Positions 35,967-45,258 are shown, numbered from the stretch's first letter. The stretch: DNA of 64,000 bases from Venatoribacter pacificus (GCF_025318105.1 NZ_JAOANI010000019.1:310001-374000), one strand, 5' to 3'. Notes: generated from the letters alone by a model not told the origin. Numbers and translations: made by a program.

Positions 35967-36232
35967 AGGGCCTGTCGACACTAATTAAACAGGCCTGTTA
36001 TTGGTTAAAAATTTCTCAGGCAAGGCGCTGAGAGTGTTGCCTAACGGGTTAAGCGAACGAACAGCAACGCAAGATGAGGGATTTTTAGCCATAACCCTTC
36101 GGGCTGAGGCCAGTTTTCCCCATTAACGTCGTCGCTCGTCATTCATTTAGCCCGCTAATATCACTCCTCTCTCCTCGTTCTGAGAAAAACTGGTTCTCAG
36201 CAGGCCTGATTCACTTAGTGTCGACAGGCCCT
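35967..36232. mobile_element. MITE-like element with terminal inverted repeats
   Basis: About 266 bases. The left end AGGGCCTGTCGACACTAA (35967-35984) is repeated exactly, inverted, at 36215-36232. The match resumes further inside as CAGGCCTG on both arms, giving imperfect 31/32-base repeats. No ORF of note lies inside; internal GGGTTA/TAACCC and CTCAG hairpins are present. No target duplication is obvious. It sits between prpC and acnD in the operon and may carry promoter or terminator activity. Confidence 0.65.
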
Positions 36233-36238
36233 CGATTC

Positions 36239-37369
36239 TTAACGCTGGGAAATCGCCGGAACCGGACGGAACTCTTCACCGGTATATTCCGCGCTTGGGC
36301 GGATAATGCGGTTGTCGGCGCGCTGTTCCATCACGTGCGCTGCCCAGCCGGTCAGGCGGGAGCAGACGAAAATCGGGGTGAACAGCTTGGTCGGAATACC
36401 CATGTAGTTGTAGGCCGAGGCGTGGAAGAAATCGGCATTACAGAACAGTTTCTTCTCGCGCCACATAACGGCTTCACAACGTACGGAAATGTCGTACAGC
36501 GAGGTATCGCCGTTCGCATTGGCCAGCTTTTCAGACCATTCTTTAATCACAGCGTTACGCGGATCGGATTCAGAGTAAATCGCGTGGCCAAAGCCCATGA
36601 TTTTTTCTTTACGCTCCAGCATGCCCATCAGCTTTTGCTCGGCATCTTCCGGGTCGTTCATGCCTTCAATCAGTTCCATCGCCGCTTCGTTGGCGCCGCC
36701 GTGCAGCGGGCCACGCAGGGAACCAATAGCGCCGGTTACACAGGAGTGCATATCACTCAGCGTGGAAGCACAGACACGGGCGGTAAAGGTGGAGGCGTTA
36801 AATTCGTGCTCGGCATACAGCGTTAATGACGCGTGCATTACCTGCGTGTGCAGCTCGGAGGGCTTTTCGCCATGCAGGGTCCACAGAAACTGCTCAGCGA
36901 TAGAATCGGCAGCGGTTTCAACCTCGATACGTTTGCCATTGTTATGGCTGAAGTTGTACCAGTAGTTGATCATGCCCGGGAACAGCGCCAGCATGCGGTC
37001 AGTCGCATCCTGCTGCTGGTCAAAGCTTTCTTCGGTTTCCAGGTTGCCCAACATCGAGCAACCGGTACGCATCACGTCCATCGGGTGCGCTGAAGCCGGA
37101 ATACGTTCCAGTACTTCTTTTAACGCCTGCGGCAGAGCGCGCATGGATTTCAGTTTGGCTTTGTAGGCGTCCAGCTCAGCCTGATTCGGCAGTTCGCCTT
37201 TCAGAATCAGATACGCCACTTCTTCAAATTCACATTGCGCGGCCAGATCTTTAACGTCATAGCCACGATAAGTCAGACCAGAACCGGATTTACCCACGGT
37301 CGACAGTGCGGTCTTGCCCGCTACCTGACCACGCAGGCCGGCGCCACTGAGTTGTTTTGCTGCTGCCAT
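36239..37369 (-). CDS. prpC: 2-methylcitrate synthase PrpC
   Basis: 376 aa citrate-synthase-family enzyme condensing propionyl-CoA with oxaloacetate. N-terminal GLRGQVAGKTALSTVGKSG and LTYRGYDVKDLAAQC are PrpC-like. Active-site motifs are GPLHGGANEAAMELI and the Asp-bearing GHAIYSESDPRNAVI. The stop lies six bases before the MITE-like element. Its start is 171 bases after the prpB stop, on the same strand. Confidence 0.94.
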   Translation of the reverse strand: MAAAKQLSGAGLRGQVAGKTALSTVGKSGSGLTYRGYDVKDLAAQCEFEEVAYLILKGELPNQAELDAYKAKLKSMRALPQALKEVLERIPASAHPMDVMRTGCSMLGNLETEESFDQQQDATDRMLALFPGMINYWYNFSHNNGKRIEVETAADSIAEQFLWTLHGEKPSELHTQVMHASLTLYAEHEFNASTFTARVCASTLSDMHSCVTGAIGSLRGPLHGGANEAAMELIEGMNDPEDAEQKLMGMLERKEKIMGFGHAIYSESDPRNAVIKEWSEKLANANGDTSLYDISVRCEAVMWREKKLFCNADFFHASAYNYMGIPTKLFTPIFVCSRLTGWAAHVMEQRADNRIIRPSAEYTGEEFRPVPAISQR

Positions 37370-37540
37370 TGCTTTCTCCTGTCAGAACGGTCGGTGAAGT
37401 CAGGAACGCTTTTAAAAACAACAACCTACAACTATAAGTTCTGCTTTTTTATCAGCTGTGATTGACCCTGATGACCCCGCGGACGCTCTCTTTTTAGTGA
37501 AAATTGTAAAGTTATCGGTTTGCGTTAAAGCGCGCTGGCT

Positions 37541-38419
37541 TTATTTGTTTTTACCTTCCGCAAACAATGCATCAAGCTTCTGCTCAAAATCGTGGTAGTT
37601 CAGGTAGTCGTACAGTTCCATGCGGGTCTGCATGATGTCGACAACCTTGCGCTGATCGCCTTCAGCCAGAATGCTTTTATACACGGTTTCGGCGGCTTTG
37701 TTCATCGCGCGGAACGCACTCAGCGGATACAGCACCATCGCCGCACCCCACTCGCCCAGCTGTTCGCGGTTCCACAATTCGGTCTGGCCAAATTCGGTGA
37801 TGTTCGCCAGCAGTGGTACATCCAGTGCTGCAGAGAACTTGCGGTAATCTTCTTCTGTTTTGATCGCTTCTGCGAAAATACCATCAGCACCAGCGGCTAC
37901 ACAGGCCTGCGCACGCTCGATGGCGGCATCCAGTCCTTCCTGCGCAAACGCATCGGTACGGGCCATGATAAAGAAGCTTTCGTCGTTACGGGCATCGACA
38001 CAGGCTTTGATGCGGTCAACCATTTCGGCCTGAGAGACGATTTCTTTGTTCGGACGGTGGCCGCAGCGCTTCTGCATGACCTGATCTTCGATGTGTACCG
38101 CTGCGGCACCGGCTTTTTCCATTTGCTGGATGGTGCGGGTGATATTGAATGCACCGCCCCAGCCGGTATCGATATCAACCAGCAACGGCAGGCCGCTGGC
38201 TGAGGTGATACGACGCACGTCTTCCACGACATCGTTCAGCGAGGTCATACCCAGATCCGGCAGACCGTAAGAGGCGTTCGCCACGCCGCCACCGGACAGA
38301 TAAATGGCCTGATGACCAATGCGCTCGGCCATCATCGCCGCGTAGGCGTTAATGGTGCCGACAATTTGCAGCGGTTTGTTATCCGCCAGTGCTTTACGGA
38401 ATTTCTGACCTGGAGTCAT
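37541..38419 (-). CDS. prpB: Methylisocitrate lyase PrpB
   Basis: 292 aa. It cleaves 2-methylisocitrate to succinate and pyruvate. The N-terminal LSGGGVANASYGLPDLG, the Mg-binding VDIDTGWGGAFNI and the catalytic loop QKRCGHRPNKE with the active-site Cys identify the isocitrate-lyase/PEP-mutase family, PrpB branch. Its ATG overlaps the GntR regulator stop (ATGA), so the two are probably co-translated. Confidence 0.95.
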   Translation of the reverse strand: MTPGQKFRKALADNKPLQIVGTINAYAAMMAERIGHQAIYLSGGGVANASYGLPDLGMTSLNDVVEDVRRITSASGLPLLVDIDTGWGGAFNITRTIQQMEKAGAAAVHIEDQVMQKRCGHRPNKEIVSQAEMVDRIKACVDARNDESFFIMARTDAFAQEGLDAAIERAQACVAAGADGIFAEAIKTEEDYRKFSAALDVPLLANITEFGQTELWNREQLGEWGAAMVLYPLSAFRAMNKAAETVYKSILAEGDQRKVVDIMQTRMELYDYLNYHDFEQKLDALFAEGKNK

Positions 38420-39084
38420 GGATGACCCTCCTCTTCAGCTAATCGATTTTCCAGATTGGTCAGCGATGCCTGGATATGACGTCGCATCAGTAATTCAGCC
38501 AGCTCGGCATCACGCGCCGAGATAGCTTCAACAATTCGTTGGTGTTCCTGCAGGGCCTGCAGCGGACGCTTGGCGCTGGTACTGGTCTGATAGCGGTACA
38601 TACGCACGATGTGATACAGCTCGCCGCACAGCATCTGGTGCAGACGGTGATTCTTACTGCCTTTGATGATGCGGTAATGAAAGTCGAGATCACCGGCCTT
38701 CTGGTAATAGGCCTGCCCCTGCTCGGCGGCAATGGAAGCTTCGTGTTCCTGCAGCAGACCATACAGCTCGTGAATTTCATCATCGCTCATACGCAGTGCC
38801 GCCAGACGGCAGGCCATGCTTTCCAGTTCAAGGCGAACTTCGTAGATATCCCGCAGTTCAGCCAGGCTCAGCGATACCACCCGGGCACCGGCATGGGGAA
38901 TGCGCACCACCAGATGGCGGGCTTCCAGCCTCTGAATGGCTTCACGCATGGGGGCGCGGCTGCCGCCGTAACGCTCAACCAGTGTCTGCTCGGATAATTT
39001 GCTGCCCGGACGCAGCTCGCCCCGCACAATGGCGGTGGTGAGTTCCGAGAAAACCTTATCGGCCAGGGTTTGGTTGTCGCTCAT
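38416..39084 (-). CDS. GntR-family (FCD) regulator of the methylcitrate operon
   Basis: 222 aa. The N-terminal winged helix-turn-helix has VFSELTTAIVRGELRPGSKL and ERYGGSRAPMREAIQRLEA; the C-terminal FCD ligand domain contains LRDIYEVRLELESMACRLAA with the metal/ligand-type polar residues. It is the first gene of prpB-prpC-acnD-prpF and probably represses the operon until propionate-derived 2-methylcitrate binds. The palindromes TTGTCTACAA and ATTGTATACAAT lie just upstream as likely operators. Confidence 0.88.
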   Translation of the reverse strand: MSDNQTLADKVFSELTTAIVRGELRPGSKLSEQTLVERYGGSRAPMREAIQRLEARHLVVRIPHAGARVVSLSLAELRDIYEVRLELESMACRLAALRMSDDEIHELYGLLQEHEASIAAEQGQAYYQKAGDLDFHYRIIKGSKNHRLHQMLCGELYHIVRMYRYQTSTSAKRPLQALQEHQRIVEAISARDAELAELLMRRHIQASLTNLENRLAEEEGHP

Positions 39085-39089
39085 TGGCT

Positions 39090-39099
39090 TTGTCTACAA
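39090..39099 (-). promoter_or_regulatory. Putative GntR operator, proximal copy
   Basis: TTGTCTACAA, six bases before the regulator's ATG, is a one-mismatch version of the distal palindrome TTGTATACAA. Binding here would block the start of the gntR-prp transcript. Confidence 0.5.
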
Positions 39100-39161
39100 T
39101 ATTCTTTAAGTGAGGCTAGGTTACGCCGTTCATATCATATTTCAAGCGTATTTAGACTAAG

Positions 39162-39173
39162 ATTGTATACAAT
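39162..39173. promoter_or_regulatory. Putative GntR operator, distal copy
   Basis: ATTGTATACAAT is a perfect 12-base palindrome of the TTGTnTACAA type bound by FCD-class GntR regulators. It is 78 bases upstream of the regulator's ATG and about 120 bases before the divergent FAD oxidoreductase gene, so both directions could be controlled. Confidence 0.6.
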
Positions 39174-39296
39174 CCACAGTCTGAGCCAGAAAACCGCTGA
39201 CGCTGACAACAACAGCTCTGGGATATGACCCATGTTTAGGCTAACCTCGGCGCAGATTTTCAGGCGCATCGTCAGAATACAGCTCAGGAACGCCCC

Positions 39297-40580
39297 GTGA
39301 CCGCCCAGATACCCGTCATCACGCCCCATACAAATCGCCAGCGCATCGCCATTATAGGCTCTGGTATTGCCGGTCTGAGTGCCGCCTGGTTACTGAGTCG
39401 TGATCATGACGTTACCCTCTATGAGCGCGCCGAAAAACCGGGCATGGGTATCTACAGTGTCGACATCCCCTGGGCGGATAAAAGCACATCCATTGATATT
39501 CCCTTGCGGGTATTTACCCCGGCCTATTATCCCAGCCTGATGCGCCTCTACCGCGACGCTGGCGTACATACCGAAACCACCAATCATGCGGCGGCTTATG
39601 CCGACGCCGATAACCGCCTGTTTTTTCATTATGGCAATCTGCAGCTAGGGCGCCTCAGCCTGAGCTTTCCCAAACTGTTGAATGGCACGCTGCTGAAGCA
39701 GCACCTGCATACATTCCGCCGCCTGCAACAACACAAAAACAGCACCGCTCTGCAACAGCAACGTTTTGGCGACTTTTTGCTGCAGCACAACCTGCACAGC
39801 GACTACAGCCGCCAGATATTGCTGCCGGCACTGGCAACCGTCTGCACCTGTGACTATGACGATGTATTAGCGTATCCGGCAGACATTCTGGTGAACTATT
39901 TGACTTGCGGCGTGATGAAAGATGGCCTGATGCGCGCCAGCGGGGGCGTCGATGAGGTGGTTGCGCAACTGCTGGAATCTGCCGTTACCTTGCGTACTGC
40001 CACGGCTGTCGAGCGTATTGAAGAGCACCAACACAGCGTCAGCGTATTCAGTGCGGGCCAGCAAGACAGCTTTGACCGCGTAGTGATTGCCACCCAGCCC
40101 CACCATGCCCGCCAGATACTCAGCACGCTGCCTGCCGCCCGCCAGCGCTGTCAGCAGCTTGAACAGATTCCGGTAGTGGAATCGCGCATGCAGCTGCACA
40201 CCGATCAATCCCTGTTGCCCGCCAGCCGGGTGCCGCTGGCGCCGGTCAGTTATTTCTTGCCCGGTGACGAGAACCGCCCGGAAGCCACCGTCGATCTGGC
40301 CAAAGCCATTGGTCATCTGCGCAACGGCCCGGCCATTCTGCAGGTGTGGAACCCGCTGCGTGCGGCCAATCCGCAAAGTGTGCTCGCCGATGTTACTTTC
40401 AGCCGGCCACTGGTGACTCTGCACAGCCGGCAGGCGGTACGCGAGCTGCGCCGCCAGGATGCCAGTCAACGTATTCTGCTGACCGGTTCCTACCTGTGTG
40501 ATGGCATTCCGCTGCTCGACGGCGCCGTTGAAAGCTCGCTGCGCGTAGCTCACCTGATTGGCAGCTCGCGCGCCTGGTAG
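39297..40580 (+). CDS. FAD-dependent oxidoreductase (amine-oxidase-like, COG2907 type)
   Basis: 427 aa with a GTG start preceded by AGGA. The dinucleotide-binding motif IAIIGSGIAGLSAAWLLSRD is near residues 18-37, followed by DVTLYERAEKPGM, and a second FAD contact GSYLCDGIPLLDGAVESSLR at the C-terminus. The substrate is unknown. Such predicted NAD/FAD proteins often neighbour lipid-modification genes, which is not the case here. It is divergent from the GntR-prp operon and shares the terminator with rraA. Confidence 0.8.
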   Translation: MTAQIPVITPHTNRQRIAIIGSGIAGLSAAWLLSRDHDVTLYERAEKPGMGIYSVDIPWADKSTSIDIPLRVFTPAYYPSLMRLYRDAGVHTETTNHAAAYADADNRLFFHYGNLQLGRLSLSFPKLLNGTLLKQHLHTFRRLQQHKNSTALQQQRFGDFLLQHNLHSDYSRQILLPALATVCTCDYDDVLAYPADILVNYLTCGVMKDGLMRASGGVDEVVAQLLESAVTLRTATAVERIEEHQHSVSVFSAGQQDSFDRVVIATQPHHARQILSTLPAARQRCQQLEQIPVVESRMQLHTDQSLLPASRVPLAPVSYFLPGDENRPEATVDLAKAIGHLRNGPAILQVWNPLRAANPQSVLADVTFSRPLVTLHSRQAVRELRRQDASQRILLTGSYLCDGIPLLDGAVESSLRVAHLIGSSRAW

Positions 40581-40608
40581 CTGGCCACAGCAATTGCCAA
40601 AAACAAAA

Positions 40609-40635
40609 AAAGCCGGCGTGATGCCGGCTTTCTTG
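40609..40635. terminator. Bidirectional rho-independent terminator
   Basis: AAAGCCGGC, loop GTGAT, GCCGGCTTT. A long A-run precedes it, giving a good T tract for rraA on the minus strand. Confidence 0.88.
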
Positions 40636-40662
40636 TTCGCTCTCCGGTGCGCAGAGACAGCC

Positions 40663-40704
40663 TTATTCCGGCATGCTCAGCGTCTTACTCTGGCATGCTC
40701 AACG
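40663..40704 (-). repeat. Tandem near-duplicate of the rraA 3' end
   Basis: TTATTCCGGCATGCTCAGCG (40663-40682) and TTACTCTGGCATGCTCAACG (40685-40704) match at 17 of 20 positions with a 22-base period. The second encodes the rraA end LSMPE plus stop codon; the first repeats it just beyond the stop, in a different frame. Confidence 0.8.
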
Positions 40705-41176
40705 CCTGAGGAGACACGATAATGCCGTTGTTGTCGGCATACACAAAGTGACCCGGTACAAATTCAACACCACCGAATTTAACGGTAACGTTCACATCAC
40801 CCAGACCGCGTTTGTCGGTTTTCAGCGGGTGAGTCGCCAGCGCCTGCACGCCCAGATCGGTCTGCATGATCACGTCGACATCACGGATGCAACCGTAAAC
40901 GATGATGCCTTCCCAACCGTTTTTCGCCGCTTTTTCTGCCAGCATATCGCCCAGCAGCGCGTGACGCATGGAGGCGCCGCCGTCCACAACCATCACTTTG
41001 CCTTTACCGTCGGTATCAACCAGCTCTTTCACTTTGGAGTTATCTTCAAAGCATTTAACGGTGACGATTTCGCCACCGAAGGAATCATTGCCGCCGTAGT
41101 TGTTGAACATTGGCTCAACCACCTGAATCAGTTCAGGGTAGGCATCGCACAGGTCCGGAGTTACGTACTGAGTCAT
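40685..41176 (-). CDS. rraA: Regulator of RNase E activity A (RraA)
   Basis: 163 aa from MTQYVTPDLCDAYP; the long upstream frame is not conserved. It carries the RraA/aldolase-like motifs GNDSFGGEIVTVKCFEDNS, VDGGASMRHALLGDMLAEKA and VYGCIRDVDVI. In E. coli RraA binds RNase E and inhibits it; the same family was earlier misnamed MenG and overlaps with HMG/CHA-type aldolases. rne is in this window, 11 kb away. It is the last of the ppsA-hydrolase-reductase-rraA string on the minus strand. Confidence 0.92.
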   Translation of the reverse strand: MTQYVTPDLCDAYPELIQVVEPMFNNYGGNDSFGGEIVTVKCFEDNSKVKELVDTDGKGKVMVVDGGASMRHALLGDMLAEKAAKNGWEGIIVYGCIRDVDVIMQTDLGVQALATHPLKTDKRGLGDVNVTVKFGGVEFVPGHFVYADNNGIIVSPQALSMPE

Positions 41177-41234
41177 TTCTTTGTCCTTACTTGTGATGGA
41201 GGATAATAAAATTCTGTTGTCTGCCAGAGCCAGC

Positions 41235-41915
41235 TCAGGCTGCGGCCAGACGCTTAATATCGCGCACGCGATAGCGCGTAACGGATGATTCCTGATCCAA
41301 ACCAGACGCCGCCGCAGAACCAGCCGCCGCCGCAACCATCGCACGGGCAATGCGTTCTCCAGGCAGCGCCTGCACATTGCCAAGCAGCGGCAGGCGTAAT
41401 ATCCAACCGCTCAGGTGTTCTGCCAGACGAAACTCTGCACGCTCGCCGATCAGCACAGAAGGCTGCCACAGATGCAGGCTCGGAAAGCCCAATTGCTCCA
41501 GCGCCTGTTCCATATCGCCTTTGACGCGATTGTAAAAAAATGGCGAACGGCTGTTGGCGCCCAGCGCACTGACCACCGATACCAGCTCAGCGCCCTGCTG
41601 TTTGGCCCAGGCCGCACAATCCACAACCAGCTGATAATCCACCTGACGCAACCCGGCTTTACCGGCTTTGGCCTGAGTCGTCCCCAGCGCGCAGAACATC
41701 AGATCAACGGCCTGTTGACTGGCAAACAGTTCGTCATAAGTCAGCACCTGAAGGCGCTCGTCCGCCGCCAGTTGCGGATATGCAGAGCACCATTGCTTTG
41801 ACTGACGCACTGGCAACAATATATGCCCGGCCCAATCCGTCAGCAGCAGATTGTCCAGCAAGGCACGGCCAATCAGCCCGGTGCCGCCCGTCAGCAACAG
41901 GCGTCGTGTGTTCAT
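41235..41915 (-). CDS. NAD(P)-binding reductase, HTATIP2/atypical SDR type
   Basis: 226 aa from MNTRRLLLTGGTGLIGR. The Rossmann loop TGGTGLIG is followed by LMFCALGTTQAKAGKAG and VVDCAAWAKQQGAELVSVVSALG, typical of the CC3/HTATIP2-like atypical SDRs; NRVKGDMEQALEQLGF holds the Lys. The natural substrate is not known. It sits one base after the hydrolase stop codon, so the two are likely co-translated. Confidence 0.82.
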   Translation of the reverse strand: MNTRRLLLTGGTGLIGRALLDNLLLTDWAGHILLPVRQSKQWCSAYPQLAADERLQVLTYDELFASQQAVDLMFCALGTTQAKAGKAGLRQVDYQLVVDCAAWAKQQGAELVSVVSALGANSRSPFFYNRVKGDMEQALEQLGFPSLHLWQPSVLIGERAEFRLAEHLSGWILRLPLLGNVQALPGERIARAMVAAAAGSAAASGLDQESSVTRYRVRDIKRLAAA

Positions 41916-41916
41916 T

Positions 41917-42888
41917 TCAGGCGTCAACCTGCTGGCCAAGCTTGCTGAGCCAGCCACTGATCCGTGGCCACACCTCAGTGGCAGCTTCTTTGCTCACCAC
42001 CATATCAACATGACCGTAATCGCGACTGAAACCCTCAGACTTACCCAGCAGAACGCTGTCTTTTTGTACCCCGCCATACAGCGAGGCAAAACGCAGACAG
42101 GCTTTCGCCGGATCGGATTTATCCGCGGCGGCGGCCAGCGCAAGCAAAGGCAGCCCGGTGCCTTGCTTCCAGGCGGGCAATAATTTCAGCTTTTCGCTGC
42201 GGATTTGCCAACGGCCAAACAGACTGTGGCGCGCCAGGTATTCGTTCACCAAACCGGCCGGTTCATTCTCCGGGCCGATACCCAGCTTACGGCCATCCAG
42301 CTCGGCTTTGCTTTTAACCAACAGGCGCAGCACCAGACTGGTCAACGGCAGCCACAAATACCAGGGACGACGCACAATCTGTGTGCCCAGCAGCACCATG
42401 GCGCTGGCGTTGTCACCGTTCAGGCGTCCGGCCGCGACACTGCTGGAAATAATGACACCACCGAGCGAATGGCCAATCCATACCGGTTTATATCCGCTCT
42501 GCTCCTGCACAAAATCGTTCACCGCAGGAATATCGCTGAGCACATAACGTTCCAGGGTGTTGCGCACATAGTCCTGATTACGCGGTGACAGGCCATGGCC
42601 ACGCTGCTCCATCAGCCAGACATCGAAACCCTGTTCCAGCAGATAGCGCGCCAGTCCCTGCCCCTTATCAGACAGCCAGAAACCACGATTGGTAAAACTG
42701 CCATGTAACAGCACGAGGGGCTGACCTTTGCGCGCAGAACGTGAACGCAGGCCAAGATGCGAAACCGCGATCTGGACGCTGCGGTCCGGATCGCGGTTAT
42801 GTTTTACCAGATAGACGTCTTCGGTAAGATCGCCCAGAACATCCGCTCTGAGCAGGCTTACCGGAAATAATTCACTGCTGCTTTTCAT
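41917..42888 (-). CDS. Alpha/beta-hydrolase
   Basis: 323 aa. The oxyanion loop VLLHGSFTNRGFW is followed by the nucleophile elbow WIGHSLGGVII (Ser) and the terminal DYGHVDMVV with the catalytic His. No signal peptide is evident. It is related to lipase/esterase-type or PHA-depolymerase-like hydrolases, but the substrate is not predictable. Its ATG abuts the ppsA stop, so it is expressed with ppsA. Confidence 0.82.
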   Translation of the reverse strand: MKSSSELFPVSLLRADVLGDLTEDVYLVKHNRDPDRSVQIAVSHLGLRSRSARKGQPLVLLHGSFTNRGFWLSDKGQGLARYLLEQGFDVWLMEQRGHGLSPRNQDYVRNTLERYVLSDIPAVNDFVQEQSGYKPVWIGHSLGGVIISSSVAAGRLNGDNASAMVLLGTQIVRRPWYLWLPLTSLVLRLLVKSKAELDGRKLGIGPENEPAGLVNEYLARHSLFGRWQIRSEKLKLLPAWKQGTGLPLLALAAAADKSDPAKACLRFASLYGGVQKDSVLLGKSEGFSRDYGHVDMVVSKEAATEVWPRISGWLSKLGQQVDA

Positions 42889-45258
42889 TCAGGAATTTTT
42901 GTCCGCCAGGAAGAACCAGGTATCCATGACCGAATCCGGGTTAAGCGATACACTGTCGATACCGTGCTCCATCAGCCACTTGGCAAAATCCGGATGGTCC
43001 GACGGGCCCTGACCACAGATGCCAATGTACTTACCGGCTTTTTTACAGGCATTAATAGCATTTTCCAGCAACGCCAGAATGGCTTCGTTACGCTCATCGA
43101 ACAGATGGGCAATGATGCCTGAATCACGATCCAGCCCCAGCGTCAGCTGAGTCAGGTCGTTGGAGCCGACAGAGAAGCCATCAAAAAACTCAAGGAACTG
43201 TTCCGCCAGAATGGCATTGGCTGGCAGCTCGCACATCATGATCAGTTTCAGATCATTCTCGCCGCGCTTCAGACCATTTTCTTCCAGCAGGTTAACGACC
43301 TGCTCGGCTTCGCCCACGGTGCGCACGAAGGGCACCATGATCTCGACGTTGGTAAAGCCCATTTCGTTACGGACTTTTTTCATCGCCCGGCATTCAAGCT
43401 CAAAGCAGTCGCGGAAATTTTTTGAGATATAGCGGGAGGCGCCACGGAAGCCCAGCATCGGGTTTTCTTCTTCCGGCTCATATAAACGCCCGCCAATCAG
43501 GTTGGCGTATTCGTTGGATTTGAAGTCGGACAGACGCACGATCACGCGTTTAGGCCAGAAAGCCGCCGCCAGGGTAGAAATACCTTCGACCAGCTTTTCC
43601 ACGTAGAACTCTACCGGGCCGGCATAACCGGAAATGCGGCGCTCAACGGTCGGCTTTACTTCTTCCGGCAAATTGTCGAAATTCAGCAGCGCTTTGGGGT
43701 GCACACCGATCATGCGGTTAATAATAAATTCGAGACGTGCCAGACCGACACCGGCGTTCGGCAGGCCCTGAAAATCAAACGCCCGATCCGGATTGCCGAC
43801 GTTCATCATGATTTTGAATGGTAAATCCGGCATCTGATCAACGCTGTTGGTACGGATATCAAAATCCAGTGCGCCTTCGTAAACAAATCCGGTGTCACCT
43901 TCGGCACAGGATACCGTTACGTCCTGACCATCCTGCAACTTAGAGGTGGCATCCTCACAACCAACCACCGCCGGGATGCCCAGTTCACGCGCAATGATCG
44001 CAGCGTGACAGGTACGGCCACCACGGTTGGTCACGATAGCCGCCGAGCGTTTCATGACCGGTTCCCAATCCGGGTCGGTCATATCGGCAACCAGTACATC
44101 GCCTTCCTGCACCTGATCCATCTGATCGATGCTTTTAATGACGCGCACTTTACCTTTGCCAATGCGGTGACCAATGGAGCGACCTTCAACCAGCACATTG
44201 CCGGTTTCTTTTAACAGGTAGCGTTCCATGACATTTTTGCTGGCACGACTTTTTACGGTTTCCGGACGCGCCTGGACGATATACAGCTGCTGGTCGTCAC
44301 CGTCTTTAGCCCATTCGATATCCATTGGGCGGCCGTAATGTTTTTCAATAATCATCGCCTGACGGGCCAGATTTTCGATTTCCGCATCATTGATGGAAAA
44401 CACCTGACGCAGTTCGCGATCAACCCGCTGGGTTTCTACCGATTTACCAACAGCCGCTTCTTTGTTGTAAACCATTTTAATGGCTTTGGCACCGAGGTTG
44501 CGGCGCAGAATGGCCGGGCGGCCAGCCGTCAGATTGTTCTTATGAACGTAGAATTCATCCGGGTTTACAGCCCCCTGAACCACGGTTTCGCCCAGGCCGT
44601 AAGACGACGTTACGAACACGACCTGATCAAAACCAGACTCGGTATCCAGCGTAAACATCACGCCACTGGAGGCGGTTTCTGAACGCACCATGCGCTGTAT
44701 ACCGGCAGACAGTGCCACTTTATGGTGGTCAAAGCCCTGATGGTCACGGTAGGCAATTGCACGGTCATTAAATAAAGAAGCGAACACGTCACGGATCGCA
44801 TGCAGAACGTTATCAATACCGACGATATTCAGGTGAGTTTCCTGTTGGCCGGCGAATGACGCATCGGGTAAATCTTCAGCGGTGGCGGAAGAACGTACAG
44901 CAACGGCCATGGACTCATTGCCTTCCTGTAGTTTGGCAAACGCGGTACGGACATCGGCTTCCAATTGCGGCGGCAGCGGCGCTTCCAGAATCCAGTTGCG
45001 GATTTTGGCGCCGGTTTCGGTCAGTGCACGGATATCATCAACATTCAGATGATCCAGCGCTTCCTGAATGCGGACATCCAGACCTTCATGGCTTAAGAAT
45101 TCACGGTAGGCGTCGGCGGTGGTGGCGAAACCGTTGGGCACGGACACTCCGGCGCTGGTCAGGTTGCTGATCATTTCCCCGAGCGAGGCGTTCTTTCCGC
45201 CAACCCGCTCAACATCGCCCATGGATACCTGATCAAACCAGAGTACGTAATCTGTCAA
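42889..45258 (-). CDS. ppsA: Phosphoenolpyruvate synthase
   Basis: 789 aa; the E. coli enzyme has 792. It converts pyruvate and ATP to PEP for gluconeogenesis. The likely start is TTG at 45258, which has AGGAG seven bases upstream and gives the family N-terminus (LTDYVLWFDQVSMGDVERVG); no suitable ATG lies nearby. The phospho-carrier His418 is in GGRTCHAAIIARELGIP (His421 in E. coli), and the catalytic Cys is in GICGQGPSDHP. PpsR, its regulator, is divergent. The downstream hydrolase begins at its stop. Confidence 0.95.
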   Translation of the reverse strand: MTDYVLWFDQVSMGDVERVGGKNASLGEMISNLTSAGVSVPNGFATTADAYREFLSHEGLDVRIQEALDHLNVDDIRALTETGAKIRNWILEAPLPPQLEADVRTAFAKLQEGNESMAVAVRSSATAEDLPDASFAGQQETHLNIVGIDNVLHAIRDVFASLFNDRAIAYRDHQGFDHHKVALSAGIQRMVRSETASSGVMFTLDTESGFDQVVFVTSSYGLGETVVQGAVNPDEFYVHKNNLTAGRPAILRRNLGAKAIKMVYNKEAAVGKSVETQRVDRELRQVFSINDAEIENLARQAMIIEKHYGRPMDIEWAKDGDDQQLYIVQARPETVKSRASKNVMERYLLKETGNVLVEGRSIGHRIGKGKVRVIKSIDQMDQVQEGDVLVADMTDPDWEPVMKRSAAIVTNRGGRTCHAAIIARELGIPAVVGCEDATSKLQDGQDVTVSCAEGDTGFVYEGALDFDIRTNSVDQMPDLPFKIMMNVGNPDRAFDFQGLPNAGVGLARLEFIINRMIGVHPKALLNFDNLPEEVKPTVERRISGYAGPVEFYVEKLVEGISTLAAAFWPKRVIVRLSDFKSNEYANLIGGRLYEPEEENPMLGFRGASRYISKNFRDCFELECRAMKKVRNEMGFTNVEIMVPFVRTVGEAEQVVNLLEENGLKRGENDLKLIMMCELPANAILAEQFLEFFDGFSVGSNDLTQLTLGLDRDSGIIAHLFDERNEAILALLENAINACKKAGKYIGICGQGPSDHPDFAKWLMEHGIDSVSLNPDSVMDTWFFLADKNS

